Assembly (NCBI GenBank): GCA_023954375.1
Contig: JAMLIC010000001.1
Span: 310,001 to 374,000, forward strand
Length of the DNA stretch: 64,000 nucleotides
Reading direction: 5' to 3'
DNA from: Planctomycetota bacterium
GTDB lineage: Bacteria > Planctomycetota > J058
Under the pieces are notes generated by a model. The model worked only from the letters and a program-made list of their open reading frames with translations. It was not told the DNA's origin and searched no databases. Each line of letters begins with the position of its first letter. Within the stretch, counting starts at the first letter, position 1. Positions 29,800 to 38,734 of this stretch are shown one piece after another. A program made the position numbers and the translations under genes.

Positions 29800-30164
29800 G
29801 ACGGCACTCTCCCGGAAGAGCCGCCTGCTTCTCCGGGCGGGTCGTCCCCTCCTGGACCTGGTGGGTCGCCACCGCCCCTCGAAGCCGTTCCCGAGCGAGC
29901 GCGACGCCGCGATCGCGCGCGTGTCCGCGGCCGGATCCGGCACGACCGGGCGCGCTCGATCCGCATCGAGCGCCGGATCGCGAACGTGATGGTGCCGCCC
30001 GACGCCGGCCGCCGCGGCGGCCGCAGGTCGACGACGTCCGACGCGGGCCGCGGCGGCGGCGACGGAGGGGCGGCGACGCGCAGGTCGACCACGTCGGCCC
30101 GCGAGGCCGGGATCCGGACCGCGGGCGGCGCCGGCCCCCGGAGGTCGACGATCGAAGCCGACAC
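29796..30164 (-). CDS. Small protein with three VDLR repeats
   Basis: A 122-codon frame starting at GTG 30164, which shares one base with the TAG of the RHH gene. Three spaced repeats read SIVDLRGPAPP, DVVDLRVAAPP and DVVDLRPPRRP, followed by an Arg-rich middle and a Gly/Pro-rich end. The repeat spacing suggests short linear binding motifs in a disordered chain. No known family. It may be non-coding GC-rich sequence read by chance, but stop/start overlap on both sides favours a gene. Confidence 0.45.
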   Translation of the reverse strand: MSASIVDLRGPAPPAVRIPASRADVVDLRVAAPPSPPPRPASDVVDLRPPRRPASGGTITFAIRRSMRIERARSCRIRPRTRARSRRRARSGTASRGGGDPPGPGGDDPPGEAGGSSGRVPS

Positions 30165-30400
30165 TAGAGCACTCCCTTCTTGACGAGGAACTGCTTGACC
30201 GCGGCCTCGATCGCGCTCGTCCGCGTCATGCGCTCGCCCTCCTCGACGCACTTGTCGACGTAGCTGTCGAGCGCCACGACCAGGTCGAGGTTCAGGCGCA
30301 GGGCCACCCGGGCGCGCGGCTTCTTCTTTCGCCGCTTGGCCTTCTTGCCGAGGAGCCGGCGAGGTGAAGCGTCTTCCAGCCGAACGAGGTCGTAGCCCAC
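30164..30400 (-). CDS. Ribbon-helix-helix (CopG/Arc-like) DNA-binding protein
   Basis: GTG at 30400 follows GGAGG and gives 78 residues. A basic stretch (KKAKRRKKKPRAR) precedes the RHH pattern: beta strand VALRLNLD, helix LVVALDSYVDKCVEEG, then TRTSAIEAAVKQFLVKK. It heads the recombinase operon and probably autoregulates it. ATG at 30496 is an upstream in-frame alternative but has no good ribosome site. Confidence 0.72.
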   Translation of the reverse strand: MGYDLVRLEDASPRRLLGKKAKRRKKKPRARVALRLNLDLVVALDSYVDKCVEEGERMTRTSAIEAAVKQFLVKKGVL

Positions 30401-30531
30401 GGTCCCTCCGAGCCTTGATGTGCCAATTGTACGCCCAAGAGGCACCCCCCAGCCAGCCCGCGATGAACTACTGGAGAATCCGCTGCGCCCGATCAATTCA
30501 GCGGAGTAGAGATGGAGCTGGAGGTGAAGCC
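30401..30531. promoter_or_regulatory. Divergent control region of recombinase operon and AAA+ gene
   Basis: The least GC-rich part of the element's left end. A TACAAT box on the minus strand (30426-30431) lies 26 bases before the RHH start and could be its -10. A strong GGAGGTGAAG ribosome site precedes the rightward ATG at 30532. No convincing -35 boxes. Confidence 0.35.
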
Positions 30532-32514
30532 ATGGCCAGAAGCAAGAACGCCGCGCTCGAGACCGCGCTCTTGAACCTGCTCGCGCCCGGTCCGCGCACC
30601 ATCAAGCGGCTCCGGCGCAGGTTGAACCGCACGCAGTCGAAGCCGACGTCGGTCCGAACCTGCTACCGCTACGTCGCCGCCCTCGAGGCGTCGGGCTGGG
30701 TCATGAAGATCGAGCAGACCGCGGCGGCGGGCGCGGCCTCGTGGATCGTCCTTACGCCCGCCGGGGCGGCCGAGCTGCGCCGCCGGACGCAGCGCACCTC
30801 CATGCCCGAGCCGAACATCCCGGCGCTCTACCTGCTGCCGACGCGGATCCACCGGCTCGCCGGCGGGCTGATGATCCTCTCGGCGATCGCCCGGCAGGAG
30901 GGCACGCCCTTCCTCGCGAACCACCTCTCTTACGTCCTGGTCGGCGGCTCGCAGAAGTTCAAGACGACGACGGCGATCGTCGTCAGCATCATCCTGGGCG
31001 GCGACCCGGCCCGAGATCTGGTCCTCGTCGGCGACTGCACCGAGAGCAACCTGCTCTACGTGTCGGACAAGGGGAAGCGCGCCCCGCGCGCGCTGCTCTC
31101 GGCGCCGATCGGGATCTTCGACGAGTACCTCGACGCCGAGAGCGGCGTCATCAAGCGGCTCCTGAGCCTGCTCCAGGGGCGGCCGGAGCTCTCGCTCTCC
31201 GGCAACGTCGAGAGCGACCGCCTGCGCATCGGCTGCGTCCCCGTGCTCGCCTGCAACCCGCGCAAGGGGACCCAGCTCTCGGAGCGGACCGGCATCCGGG
31301 ACCCGATCCTCTCGCGCTGCGTCGCCATCGACCTCACGAACGTCGCCCTCCCGAAGGACCTGCGCGGGAAGTCGAACGAGCTCATCGCGCGCGCCATGGC
31401 CATGGGTCCGATGGCGCTGCCGGCGCTCCGCACCTTGGACGAGCCGAAGCTCCTCGACCTCGTCCCGGACGCGGTCGACGCCGTCCTCGACCCGGGCGCC
31501 GAGGGCGCGGCGTCGAAGCTCGTGAACAGCGAGACGGTCAGTCAGCTCGTGCAGGCCGCGCGCTCCCTCCTCGCGTCCGACCGCGACGCCCTCGCCTACG
31601 TCCTGTTCGCGCTGGGCGAGCTCTGGGAGCTCCTCGCGTGGACGAAGCCAGCGTGGCGGGACGAGCTCGCGAGGGTGATCGGGGTCGAGATCGGAGCGCC
31701 GGAGCCGGAGTCGGGCACGCACGACGGGACCGAGGACACCGACGAGGCCGAGGAGAGCTCGGGCGCGATCCCCTTCACCATGTCGTCCAAGGAGTCGGCC
31801 CTCCTCGCCGAGTGGACGCAGGCCACGCGCGTGGCCACCCGCCTCGGGCTCACCCCGGCCGACCTCGAGAAGCTCGCCCTCCTCGAGGCCGAGCGCCGGG
31901 ACAAGGGGAGCTCGCTCGCCAAGGCCGCCTCGTTCGAGGACGCGCGGCTGGCCATGGGCCTCTCCGCGGCCGACGGCCGAGCGGCCATGAAGCTCGCTCG
32001 CGACATGGCCGAGCTCCAGGTGCCGCTCTCCGAGCTCGCCGCCGTCGGCCGCGAGGTGGCGAAGTCCGCGACCGGCGAAGGGCTCGGCCGGATCCAGGCC
32101 CTCGTCGAGGCGTACGGTTCCCTCGAGGAGTCCCTGGCGGCGGCCGAGGAGAGCACCGCGCGGGTGAAGGCGCGCATGAACGAGGCGGTCAAGGACCACA
32201 AGCGGCTGACCGAGTTCTTCGCCGAGCTCCGGCTCGCGAAGGAGTGGCTCTGCCGCGACGCCACGATGCGCCCGCTCTACAACCGCCTCGAGCGCCACCT
32301 CAGCGACAAGGTGCGGACTTTCGCCGACAGGCACAGCGCCTGGGAGGCCCAGGACGAGGCGACCCGCCTCTTCCACTGGCTCGTCACGCTCCGGGCCGTG
32401 GTCGACCAGCTCAGGGGCGACCCGCTGTGTGCCGGCGTGGTCAACGAGGTGAACGGCATCATCAACGCGCAGAACTTCGAGAAGCTGCGGGAAATGGGCT
32501 ACCTCCCCGCCTGA
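30532..32514 (+). CDS. Winged-helix and AAA+ ATPase-like protein, possible replication or maintenance factor
   Basis: This 660-residue protein starts at ATG 30532 with a strong ribosome site. Residues 1-95 look like a winged helix (RTIKRLRRRLN, TCYRYVAALEASGWV). The ATPase part (about 100-290) has a P-loop position VGGSQKFKTTTA that lacks the usual glycine before Lys, a Walker B IGIFDEYLDAE, a sensor Asn in VLACNPRKG and an Arg-finger-like RDPILSRCVAI. The order resembles MCM/MoxR-type AAA+ proteins. The C-terminal half is helical and charged. It may handle element DNA, since iteron-like repeats follow it. The function is not established. Confidence 0.6.
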   Translation: MARSKNAALETALLNLLAPGPRTIKRLRRRLNRTQSKPTSVRTCYRYVAALEASGWVMKIEQTAAAGAASWIVLTPAGAAELRRRTQRTSMPEPNIPALYLLPTRIHRLAGGLMILSAIARQEGTPFLANHLSYVLVGGSQKFKTTTAIVVSIILGGDPARDLVLVGDCTESNLLYVSDKGKRAPRALLSAPIGIFDEYLDAESGVIKRLLSLLQGRPELSLSGNVESDRLRIGCVPVLACNPRKGTQLSERTGIRDPILSRCVAIDLTNVALPKDLRGKSNELIARAMAMGPMALPALRTLDEPKLLDLVPDAVDAVLDPGAEGAASKLVNSETVSQLVQAARSLLASDRDALAYVLFALGELWELLAWTKPAWRDELARVIGVEIGAPEPESGTHDGTEDTDEAEESSGAIPFTMSSKESALLAEWTQATRVATRLGLTPADLEKLALLEAERRDKGSSLAKAASFEDARLAMGLSAADGRAAMKLARDMAELQVPLSELAAVGREVAKSATGEGLGRIQALVEAYGSLEESLAAAEESTARVKARMNEAVKDHKRLTEFFAELRLAKEWLCRDATMRPLYNRLERHLSDKVRTFADRHSAWEAQDEATRLFHWLVTLRAVVDQLRGDPLCAGVVNEVNGIINAQNFEKLREMGYLPA

Positions 32515-32905
32515 CGCAGTGGCAACGCGGTTCCGACGCAGGGACGAACCCGGCGCTCCACCTCGCGTCGGGCCAACGAGTTACGGGCCGAGTCGACGCC
32601 CGGATCCGTTGCCAGAATGCGTTGTCAGAATGGGCCCGCGCAGCGTGTTCGGGCCGGATCTCGCCTGGTTCCACAGCGGGCAACACGTTGGAGCTCCGCT
32701 GCTTACGGTCGACCGCCCGAGCCGAAGTGGCAGCATTCTGGCAACGGACACGGGACGCCAGAGGACATCGGGCCGGGGAGCACCGGGACGCCGGGCATCA
32801 CGACGTTGACGACGACCATCCCCGACTCGCCGGGCACGAACCTCGCGGCCGCCCGTCGACTCCGGTGACCGCGGCAGGCTGACGTCGCGCGCCAAGGACG
32901 AGGCC
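32515..32905. repeat. Intergenic region with iteron-like repeats
   Basis: Two tandem 13-mers, GTTGCCAGAATGC (32608-32620) and GTTGTCAGAATGG (32621-32633), are followed by a perfect 16-bp inverted copy of TCCGTTGCCAGAATGC at 32733-32748. No convincing gene lies in these 390 bases. Iterons beside an ATPase gene suggest a replication origin; an operator array for the regulator at 32906 is equally possible. Confidence 0.5.
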
Positions 32906-33253
32906 TCAGCGGCGGCCGCGCAGGGAGGCCATGGCGGCGAGGACGTGCTCCAGCGCCTCGATCGCTTCGTCACCCAGCTCACGCGCTCGTTGCGCCAGGC
33001 GATCGGCGCGGTCCGGCCCCGGGTTCGAGGCCTTCCCGGTCGCCAGGAGGTCGGAGACGGTGGTGCCCAGCGCATGGGCCACCGTCTCGATGGTGTCGAT
33101 CTTGGGGGTGTGCGCGGCGCGCTCGAGCTTGAGCACGTGACTCGGCGTCAAGCCCGCGGCTCGCGCGAGGTCGGCCTGGGTCATCCCCTGGCCTTCTCGG
33201 AGCTCGCGAACTCGCTCGGCGAGCGTCTGCACGATGGTCCGCTTACGAGCCAT
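32906..33253 (-). CDS. XRE-family transcriptional regulator
   Basis: ATG at 33253 follows GAGGGG and gives 115 residues. A helix-turn-helix of the Cro/CI type spans about 12-65: TLAERVRELREGQGMTQADL, AAGLTPSHVLKLERAAHTPK and TVAHALGTTVSDLLA. The tail is helical (ELGDEAIEALEHVLAAMASL) and probably dimerises. It is divergent from the helicase gene and likely controls it and itself, perhaps through the inverted repeat just upstream. Confidence 0.88.
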   Translation of the reverse strand: MARKRTIVQTLAERVRELREGQGMTQADLARAAGLTPSHVLKLERAAHTPKIDTIETVAHALGTTVSDLLATGKASNPGPDRADRLAQRARELGDEAIEALEHVLAAMASLRGRR

Positions 33254-33363
33254 CGATAGGCCCCTCAAGGATCTATCGGCCGGCCTGCGCCTCGGCTGAA
33301 GCCCCCCTCTTGCGGTGTCATGTCTGAACGATGTAGATATCACGCAGGAAACACGGAGGCCGC
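33254..33363. promoter_or_regulatory. Divergent promoter and possible XRE operator
   Basis: An inverted repeat CGATAG ... CTATCG lies at 33254-33279, immediately upstream of the XRE start, where a repressor could block its own synthesis. For the rightward helicase operon, TTGCGG (33310-33315) and TAGATA (33334-33339) are 18 bases apart, a possible sigma-70 promoter, followed by a GGAGG ribosome site. Confidence 0.4.
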
Positions 33364-36078
33364 ATGGATCATCAGAGCTTCGACATCACCCCGACCGGAC
33401 CGCCGCGCAGCGAGTCGCGTCGCGCCTCGATCGTCATGGCGTTCGTGCTGGCGATCTATCAGGCCTGGATCCTCGGACGCATCCGGCGCTCCCGCGACGT
33501 GTGCATCGAGGCGCCCACCGGCTCGGGCAAGACGCTCATGATCCGGACGCTCGTGGCCTTGGACCAGGGCATGCCGGGCGGCTTCTCGCACGTGATCGTG
33601 GCCGCCCCGCAGGAGCAGATCGAGCAGGCGTTCCTGGGCGCGAGCGACGCCCTCGTCTCCTGGCCGCACGGGGTCGCCGCCCAGCCGACCCTGCGGATCC
33701 CGGACCGCCTCTTCAGGGCGGCGCGTCGCGACGGCTGCGGGACGCGCCGGTCGATCCAGCGTTACCTGGCCGTGGCCGAGCGCGCCTACGCGCTCGTCTG
33801 CACGCACTCGGCCCTGTGCACGTTGAGGGAGGGGGACCTCCCGGCCGACCTCACCGGCCGCCTCCTCATCTGCGACGAGGCCCATCACGTGCCGGCGCGC
33901 GGCCTCTCGAGGGTCGCCCGCCTCTGGCGAGAGCGGGGCGGGCGTCTCCTGTTCCTGACGGCCACGCCCTACCGGACGGACGGGCAGGCGGTCGTGCTGG
34001 ACGGCATGAAGCTCATCCGGCGCTCGACGGCCGAGCACATGCAGGAGGGCTACGCGCCGCGGAGGCTCACGAGCGAGATCGTGGCCATCGGCGGCAGGTC
34101 CGAGCGCGTCTTGGCGGCGCAATTCACCGGCGACAGGGCGCCTCCCGACTGCTTCACGGCGGCCACGACGAGGACGGTGGTTAAGAAGTGGCTGACGGAC
34201 GGGAAGCCCAAGACGATCGTCAGGGTCCCGCCGGGCCGCGGCCCGCTCGTGGGCCGGCTGGTGGCCGCCTTCGGTCGGGCCGGGGCCCGGGTCCTCGACG
34301 CTTCGGGCATGGCCAAGGAGCGCAAGTACACCTTCCTGCAGGCGCTCGAGCGGGAGCGTGGGAGGACGTTCTCCACCTCGAAGATCGACGTGATCATCGG
34401 CATCGCGCGGGTGTGCGAGGGCACGGATTGGCCCCACTGCGCCGCGGTCTATTCGATCGGCATTCCGGCCTCGTTGCAGCTGGTCGCCCAGCTCGCGGGG
34501 CGCGCGCTCCGGCGAAAGCCCGACGGCTACCCGGCCGCCTACCGCGACCTCGCGCGCATGGTCTTCTTCGTCCCGGGCGCGAACAGCGACTCGCTGGCCG
34601 AGCTCGGCATCGACCACAGCCGGCACGCGCTCCTCGTCGCGACGTACCTGGCGGACCACGAGATCGGCGCGGCCTGGATCGCGACGGCCGCCGTCCAGCG
34701 CGGCGTGCGCAGCGCGCTCACGGGCAAGCCGGAGGAGGAGTTGGACGAGGCGATCGACGTCACCAACGACACCGGCGACCTCGTCACGCGCGCCGAGGCT
34801 CGGCTCGCCCTTGCCGCCGCGCACGAGCAGCTCGCCGAGGCCGAGCAGCCGGTGAACGTCGAGACGCTCATCGAGCAGACGCTCGCGGAGCGGCCCGACC
34901 TCCCGCTCGACGTCGTCGAGCAGGCGGTGGTCGAGCTCCTCGCCTCGTTGCCCGACGCGGGCGCGAAGGTCGCGGCCCGCGTCGAGCACGAGATCGCCAC
35001 CCACCTGAGGATCGATCCCCAGGTGCGCGAGGCCATGCGCCAGGCGTTCGGCATCGTCCTGTCCGACTTCAGGGAGCAGACGCTCGAAGGCTCGCCCTTC
35101 CTGGCCAAGCTCCGCCAGCAGGTGCACGTGCTGAGCGGCGGCGACATGCGCGCCTTCGCCGACCGGCTCAAGGCTGCCGTCCCGGTCCCGCTCACGATCG
35201 GGCGCCTCCTGTCCTGGGCCGACGCCGAGCACGCGGCGAGTGGCGCCTGGCCGAGCGCGATCAGCGGCGACGTCCGCGGTGCGCCGGGCGAGACGTGGGG
35301 CGCGATCGACCGGGCCCTCCGCATGGGCGCCCGCAGCCTGCCGCCGGGCGGGTCGCTCGCGCAGCTCCTCGAGCTGCACCGCGGCGCGCCGAACCACCTC
35401 GCCCCGCGTCGCGTGACGCGGACCATGATCGCCACGTGGGCCCGCGCGCACTTCAAGGCCCACGACAGGTGGCCGAGCCGCGCATCGGGCCCGATCCCCG
35501 GGACGCCGTTCACGTGGTGCGCCATGGACGTCGCGCTGCAGCGCGGTCTCCATGGGCTGCGGGGCTCGATCACGCTGGCGCGCTTCCTGGAGTCGCTCGG
35601 CGCCAGGAACATCTCCCGCCTCATCCGCCTCAGCGACGAGCTCGTCGCCGGCTGGGCCCACGCCTTCCGCGCGCGGCACGGCCGCTGGCCGACCAAGAAG
35701 GACGGCCAGATCGACGGCGCGCCGCCCGGCGAGACCTGGACCCGCATCGGCGCCGCGATCGTGAACGGCCTGCGCGACATCAGGCGGCGCACCTCCCTGG
35801 CCCAGTTCCTTTTCGAGTCGTGCGGCGCCCCACCGCCCGGGTCGGTGCGGCGCGAGCTGACCCTCGAGTTCGTGACGACCATGGCCGTCGCCTACCTCCA
35901 GCGCGAGGGGACCTGGCCGCACGCGGCCACGTGCGACCCCGAGCTTGAGAAGGCCGGCGAGACCTGGCACCGCATCGATCGCGCCCTGCGCACCGCCGGC
36001 CGCGGCCTGCCGCGGACCACCCTGCTCCGCCTCCACGCCGAGTACCAGGCGAAGACCGGCGGGAAGAAGACCGCGTGA
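33364..36078 (+). CDS. SF2 DEAH helicase with four C-terminal GxTW-type repeats
   Basis: This 904-residue protein has SF2 motifs: APTGSGKT (about 49), ICDEAHHVPARG (about 170), LTATPYRTDG (about 198), CEGTDWPHCA and QLAGRALRRKPDG (about 376). From about 605 to 895 there are four repeats of about 70 residues with the frame W(A)xAxxxxxGxWP...GxxxGxxxTWxxIDxALxxGxRxLxxxxSLAxxL (GAPGETWGAIDRAL, GTPFTWCAMDVAL, GAPPGETWTRIGAAI, KAGETWHRIDRAL). I recall this repeat behind helicases in planctomycetes, and it probably binds nucleic acid. The stop overlaps the next start (GTGA). It is probably a defence or restriction-type helicase; no nuclease domain was seen. Confidence 0.82.
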   Translation: MDHQSFDITPTGPPRSESRRASIVMAFVLAIYQAWILGRIRRSRDVCIEAPTGSGKTLMIRTLVALDQGMPGGFSHVIVAAPQEQIEQAFLGASDALVSWPHGVAAQPTLRIPDRLFRAARRDGCGTRRSIQRYLAVAERAYALVCTHSALCTLREGDLPADLTGRLLICDEAHHVPARGLSRVARLWRERGGRLLFLTATPYRTDGQAVVLDGMKLIRRSTAEHMQEGYAPRRLTSEIVAIGGRSERVLAAQFTGDRAPPDCFTAATTRTVVKKWLTDGKPKTIVRVPPGRGPLVGRLVAAFGRAGARVLDASGMAKERKYTFLQALERERGRTFSTSKIDVIIGIARVCEGTDWPHCAAVYSIGIPASLQLVAQLAGRALRRKPDGYPAAYRDLARMVFFVPGANSDSLAELGIDHSRHALLVATYLADHEIGAAWIATAAVQRGVRSALTGKPEEELDEAIDVTNDTGDLVTRAEARLALAAAHEQLAEAEQPVNVETLIEQTLAERPDLPLDVVEQAVVELLASLPDAGAKVAARVEHEIATHLRIDPQVREAMRQAFGIVLSDFREQTLEGSPFLAKLRQQVHVLSGGDMRAFADRLKAAVPVPLTIGRLLSWADAEHAASGAWPSAISGDVRGAPGETWGAIDRALRMGARSLPPGGSLAQLLELHRGAPNHLAPRRVTRTMIATWARAHFKAHDRWPSRASGPIPGTPFTWCAMDVALQRGLHGLRGSITLARFLESLGARNISRLIRLSDELVAGWAHAFRARHGRWPTKKDGQIDGAPPGETWTRIGAAIVNGLRDIRRRTSLAQFLFESCGAPPPGSVRRELTLEFVTTMAVAYLQREGTWPHAATCDPELEKAGETWHRIDRALRTAGRGLPRTTLLRLHAEYQAKTGGKKTA

Positions 36079-36794
36079 TCGAGGTTTCGAACCGGGCGAG
36101 CGACGCGTTCGAGAACGAGGGGAAGCGCGCCTACCGGGCCCGCCACCTCGAGGTCCTGCGCGACCAGGCGCCCGAGCTCTGGACCGACGACCCGCCCGGC
36201 CGACTCCGCGGCGCCTGGCTCGAGCTCATGGGCAGCACCGGCTGGCGCACCCTCAAGCTGCTCACCGGCGCGAACGTGCTCTCGCCGTCGAGCTTCGTCG
36301 GCGCCGATCTTGACCACGACCGCATCGACGACTACCGCCGACGGTACCCCGACGCCCGCTGGCTGACCGGGGACGTCCTCGACCACGTGGAGAGCCCCGA
36401 GCTCCACGACGTGTCCGTGATCCACTTCGACGGCTACGAGGCCGCGGGCTCGACGAAGTTCGACCACGTCGGCGAGCAGCTCGGCGTCATCCTCCGGCGC
36501 GCCGTCGCGCGCCATGGCGCCGCGGCGCTGCTCGTCAACAGCGACCTCGACGCGACCCGCCTCCACGGCCAGCAGCCGCCGGCCGCGCTGCGCCGGCAGG
36601 CGATGACGCTGGCCGCCGTCCTCGCCGGCGCCAGCACCGCGCGGCGCGAGGTCACGCCCGAGACGCTCCTGCCGGCGGGCGCCGAGACGGCCGTCGGCAG
36701 CCGCGGATTCGTCGGACTGCTCGGCGCCTTCGAGGTCTACCGCGGGAAGAACACGGGCCACCGCATGGCGTGCTGCCGCGTAGTCCTGCGTTGA
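36075..36794 (+). CDS. Possible Rossmann-fold methyltransferase-like protein coupled to helicase
   Basis: A 239-residue protein with GTG at 36075 overlapping the helicase stop. The middle reads like a methyltransferase core: FVGADLDHDRIDDYRRRYPD (acidic residue after the second strand), then WLTGDVLDH and VSVIHFDGYEAAG. The usual glycine-rich motif I is not clear (TLKLLTGANVLSPSSF occupies its place). No recognised family beyond this. Coupling implies that the helicase and this protein act together, perhaps as a two-gene defence module. Confidence 0.5.
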   Translation: MIEVSNRASDAFENEGKRAYRARHLEVLRDQAPELWTDDPPGRLRGAWLELMGSTGWRTLKLLTGANVLSPSSFVGADLDHDRIDDYRRRYPDARWLTGDVLDHVESPELHDVSVIHFDGYEAAGSTKFDHVGEQLGVILRRAVARHGAAALLVNSDLDATRLHGQQPPAALRRQAMTLAAVLAGASTARREVTPETLLPAGAETAVGSRGFVGLLGAFEVYRGKNTGHRMACCRVVLR

Positions 36795-36922
36795 CCGCGC
36801 CGTCTTCCGGCGGATGCCAGGGGTCGACGCCAGTGGACGAGCCTTGGCGCCTTCCCTTCAGACAAACCACCTGTCGGAATCGAGTGCTAACCTAGTCGTA
36901 CCATTGGCTTGGAGCCCCGCAC

Positions 36923-38155
36923 GTGAGCAGGCCGCCGGCAATCAACGAGTGCTCTGAGTGCGCGCCCGATCGGCGCGTCCTTCGTTCGGCCGAGTGGCCG
37001 AGTTTCGAGGCGTCCTGGTCCACCTTCAGAGTCGTCGATCTATTCGCCGGATGCGGCGGGATGACCCTCGGCTTGGCGCTCGCAGCTGCAGAGCGTAAGC
37101 GGAGGCTCGATGTGCGTCTTGCCGTTGACTTCAGCACCGACGCGACCGCAGCCTTTCGGCGCAATTTCGCCCAATTCGTCGACTCCGCCGCTCCTGGAAT
37201 CATGGAGTCCCCGGTGGAACGACTGTTCGACGGCGTTTTGGGCCAAGAGCCAACGAGGGCCGAAAGAACCCTCGCCACCAAGACCGGCCTGGTGCACATG
37301 CTCGTGGGAGGCCCGCCTTGTCAGGGGCACTCGGACCTCAACAACCGGACGAGACGCAAGGACCCTCGCAATCGCTTCTACATCCGAATGGCCAGAGCGG
37401 CCGAGGTCCTCCGGCCCGACGCGATACTCATCGAGAACGTCGCGGCAGTAACACGCGACAAGTATGGCGTCGTGGACACGACGCGCACCCATCTTGAGAA
37501 GCTGGACTATGCCGTCCATGCCGGTGTCGTGGACCTAAGCACGCTTGGAGTGCCCCAAGTTCGGAAGCGACACGTCCTTTTTGCGGTGTCCGACCGTTTT
37601 GGGCCGGAGAAGGCGGCAGCGGTAGTCGAGACGCTCGCGGCTGGTCGATCCGCCTGCGGTTGTCGGGACACCGCCTGGGCGATCGCGGACTTGCTTCCCC
37701 AGGAAGGGCTAACTGATTTCGACGGCCCAGCTCGCGCGAGCCGAGAGAATCGACGGCGCATCGACTGGCTGTTCGATCGAGGTGAGTACGACCTCCCGGA
37801 TTCCGAGAGGCCGCGGTGCCATCGAGAGAAGGCCCACACCTATCGTTCTGTGTACGGTCGCTTGAGGTGGCACCTGCCGGCCCAAACAATCACGACCGGC
37901 TTCACCTCGATGGGCCAGGGACGCTTCGTGCATCCCGGCCGACGGCGGACAATCACCGCGCACGAAGCGGCTAGGCTTCAGGGTTTCCCAGACTTTTTCG
38001 ACTTCCACGCCGCCGAGCCGGCAAAACGGACGGCATGGTCGATGCTCATTGGCAACGCCGTGCCGCCGCAACTCACGCAGTTCGGAGCGAATGTCATTCT
38101 CGACGCGATCGAGGCGAGTGATAGGCAACGCGTTCTCCGCGCAGCAAGCTGCTGA
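36923..38155 (+). CDS. C5-cytosine DNA methyltransferase
   Basis: This 410-residue protein has the ordered motifs of the family: VVDLFAGCGGMTLG (I, about 37), GGPPCQGHS with catalytic Cys (IV, about 129), ENV (VI, about 170), QVRKR (VIII), QTITTG and RLQGFP (IX region) and IGNAVPP (X). GTG start at 36923. It transfers a methyl group to cytosine C5 in a sequence that cannot be predicted. Its convergent neighbour is a Vsr endonuclease, the usual partner that corrects T:G mismatches arising from 5-methylcytosine. With the DruE-like helicase downstream it may be the modification arm of the defence locus, comparable to DruM of type II Druantia. GC is lower than in the host flanks. Confidence 0.92.
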   Translation: MSRPPAINECSECAPDRRVLRSAEWPSFEASWSTFRVVDLFAGCGGMTLGLALAAAERKRRLDVRLAVDFSTDATAAFRRNFAQFVDSAAPGIMESPVERLFDGVLGQEPTRAERTLATKTGLVHMLVGGPPCQGHSDLNNRTRRKDPRNRFYIRMARAAEVLRPDAILIENVAAVTRDKYGVVDTTRTHLEKLDYAVHAGVVDLSTLGVPQVRKRHVLFAVSDRFGPEKAAAVVETLAAGRSACGCRDTAWAIADLLPQEGLTDFDGPARASRENRRRIDWLFDRGEYDLPDSERPRCHREKAHTYRSVYGRLRWHLPAQTITTGFTSMGQGRFVHPGRRRTITAHEAARLQGFPDFFDFHAAEPAKRTAWSMLIGNAVPPQLTQFGANVILDAIEASDRQRVLRAASC

Positions 38156-38164
38156 TCCGGGTAA

Positions 38165-38734
38165 TCAGCCCTCGTGTCTTCGTCGTAATCTAGGCTTCGG
38201 CCCGCCACGGCCGTAGCGAGTACCCTCGATCATCCGGATCGCATCGGGATCGCGAAGGTCCACGAGGCACCGACGTTCCAGGTCCCGCACATTGTCGACG
38301 ACTTCGACCCGCATGACGCGCCACGCGGGAGATCGACGACCCTCTCTTCCTTGTATCGTCGCCTCTATCGTGTCGACCACGGCCTCTACGTCCGAGAGTT
38401 CGTGCTCCCAGAATCGGAGCACCGTCCAGTCCTCTTCTTCTAGGCATGCCGTATGGCGCCGGTCGCGATCGACGTTGGCGGCGAGCTTCTCCGCCCAGAA
38501 CACGCCCCCAGATCGGGGACGAACGTAATGCGTCGGACAACCGTGCCAGAAACACCCGTCGACGAACACGACGAGCCGGCGCCCGGGGATGATCAGGTCC
38601 GGACGCCCCACTGGCACTTTGTAGTGAAGACGGTAATAGATGCCGCGAGCCCGCAGCGCTCGGCGAAGAAGGAGCTCGGGCGCAGTGTCATAGCCCCGGA
38701 TGCGCGCCATCTGGTCGGAACGGGACATGCCCAT
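38165..38734 (-). CDS. vsr: Very-short-patch-repair endonuclease Vsr
   Basis: Vsr signature: SRSDQMARIRGYDTAPELLL at the N-terminus, GRPDLIIPGRRLVVFVDGCF followed by WHGCP, and RDRRHTACLEEEDWTVLRFW. The conserved Asp and His positions of the family and the HGC zinc-site pattern are present. The 189-residue frame is longer than usual (about 135-150), with a C-terminal extension of about 50 residues. It nicks beside T:G mismatches from deaminated 5-methylcytosine. Convergent with the methyltransferase, 9 bases apart. ATG at 38728 is a second possible start. Confidence 0.9.
   Translation of the reverse strand: MGMSRSDQMARIRGYDTAPELLLRRALRARGIYYRLHYKVPVGRPDLIIPGRRLVVFVDGCFWHGCPTHYVRPRSGGVFWAEKLAANVDRDRRHTACLEEEDWTVLRFWEHELSDVEAVVDTIEATIQGREGRRSPAWRVMRVEVVDNVRDLERRCLVDLRDPDAIRMIEGTRYGRGGPKPRLRRRHEG

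Noticed and set aside
33340..36036. Minus-strand open frame opposite the SF2 helicase
   Set aside because: No domain, GC-driven shadow; helicase motifs and repeats are on the plus strand.
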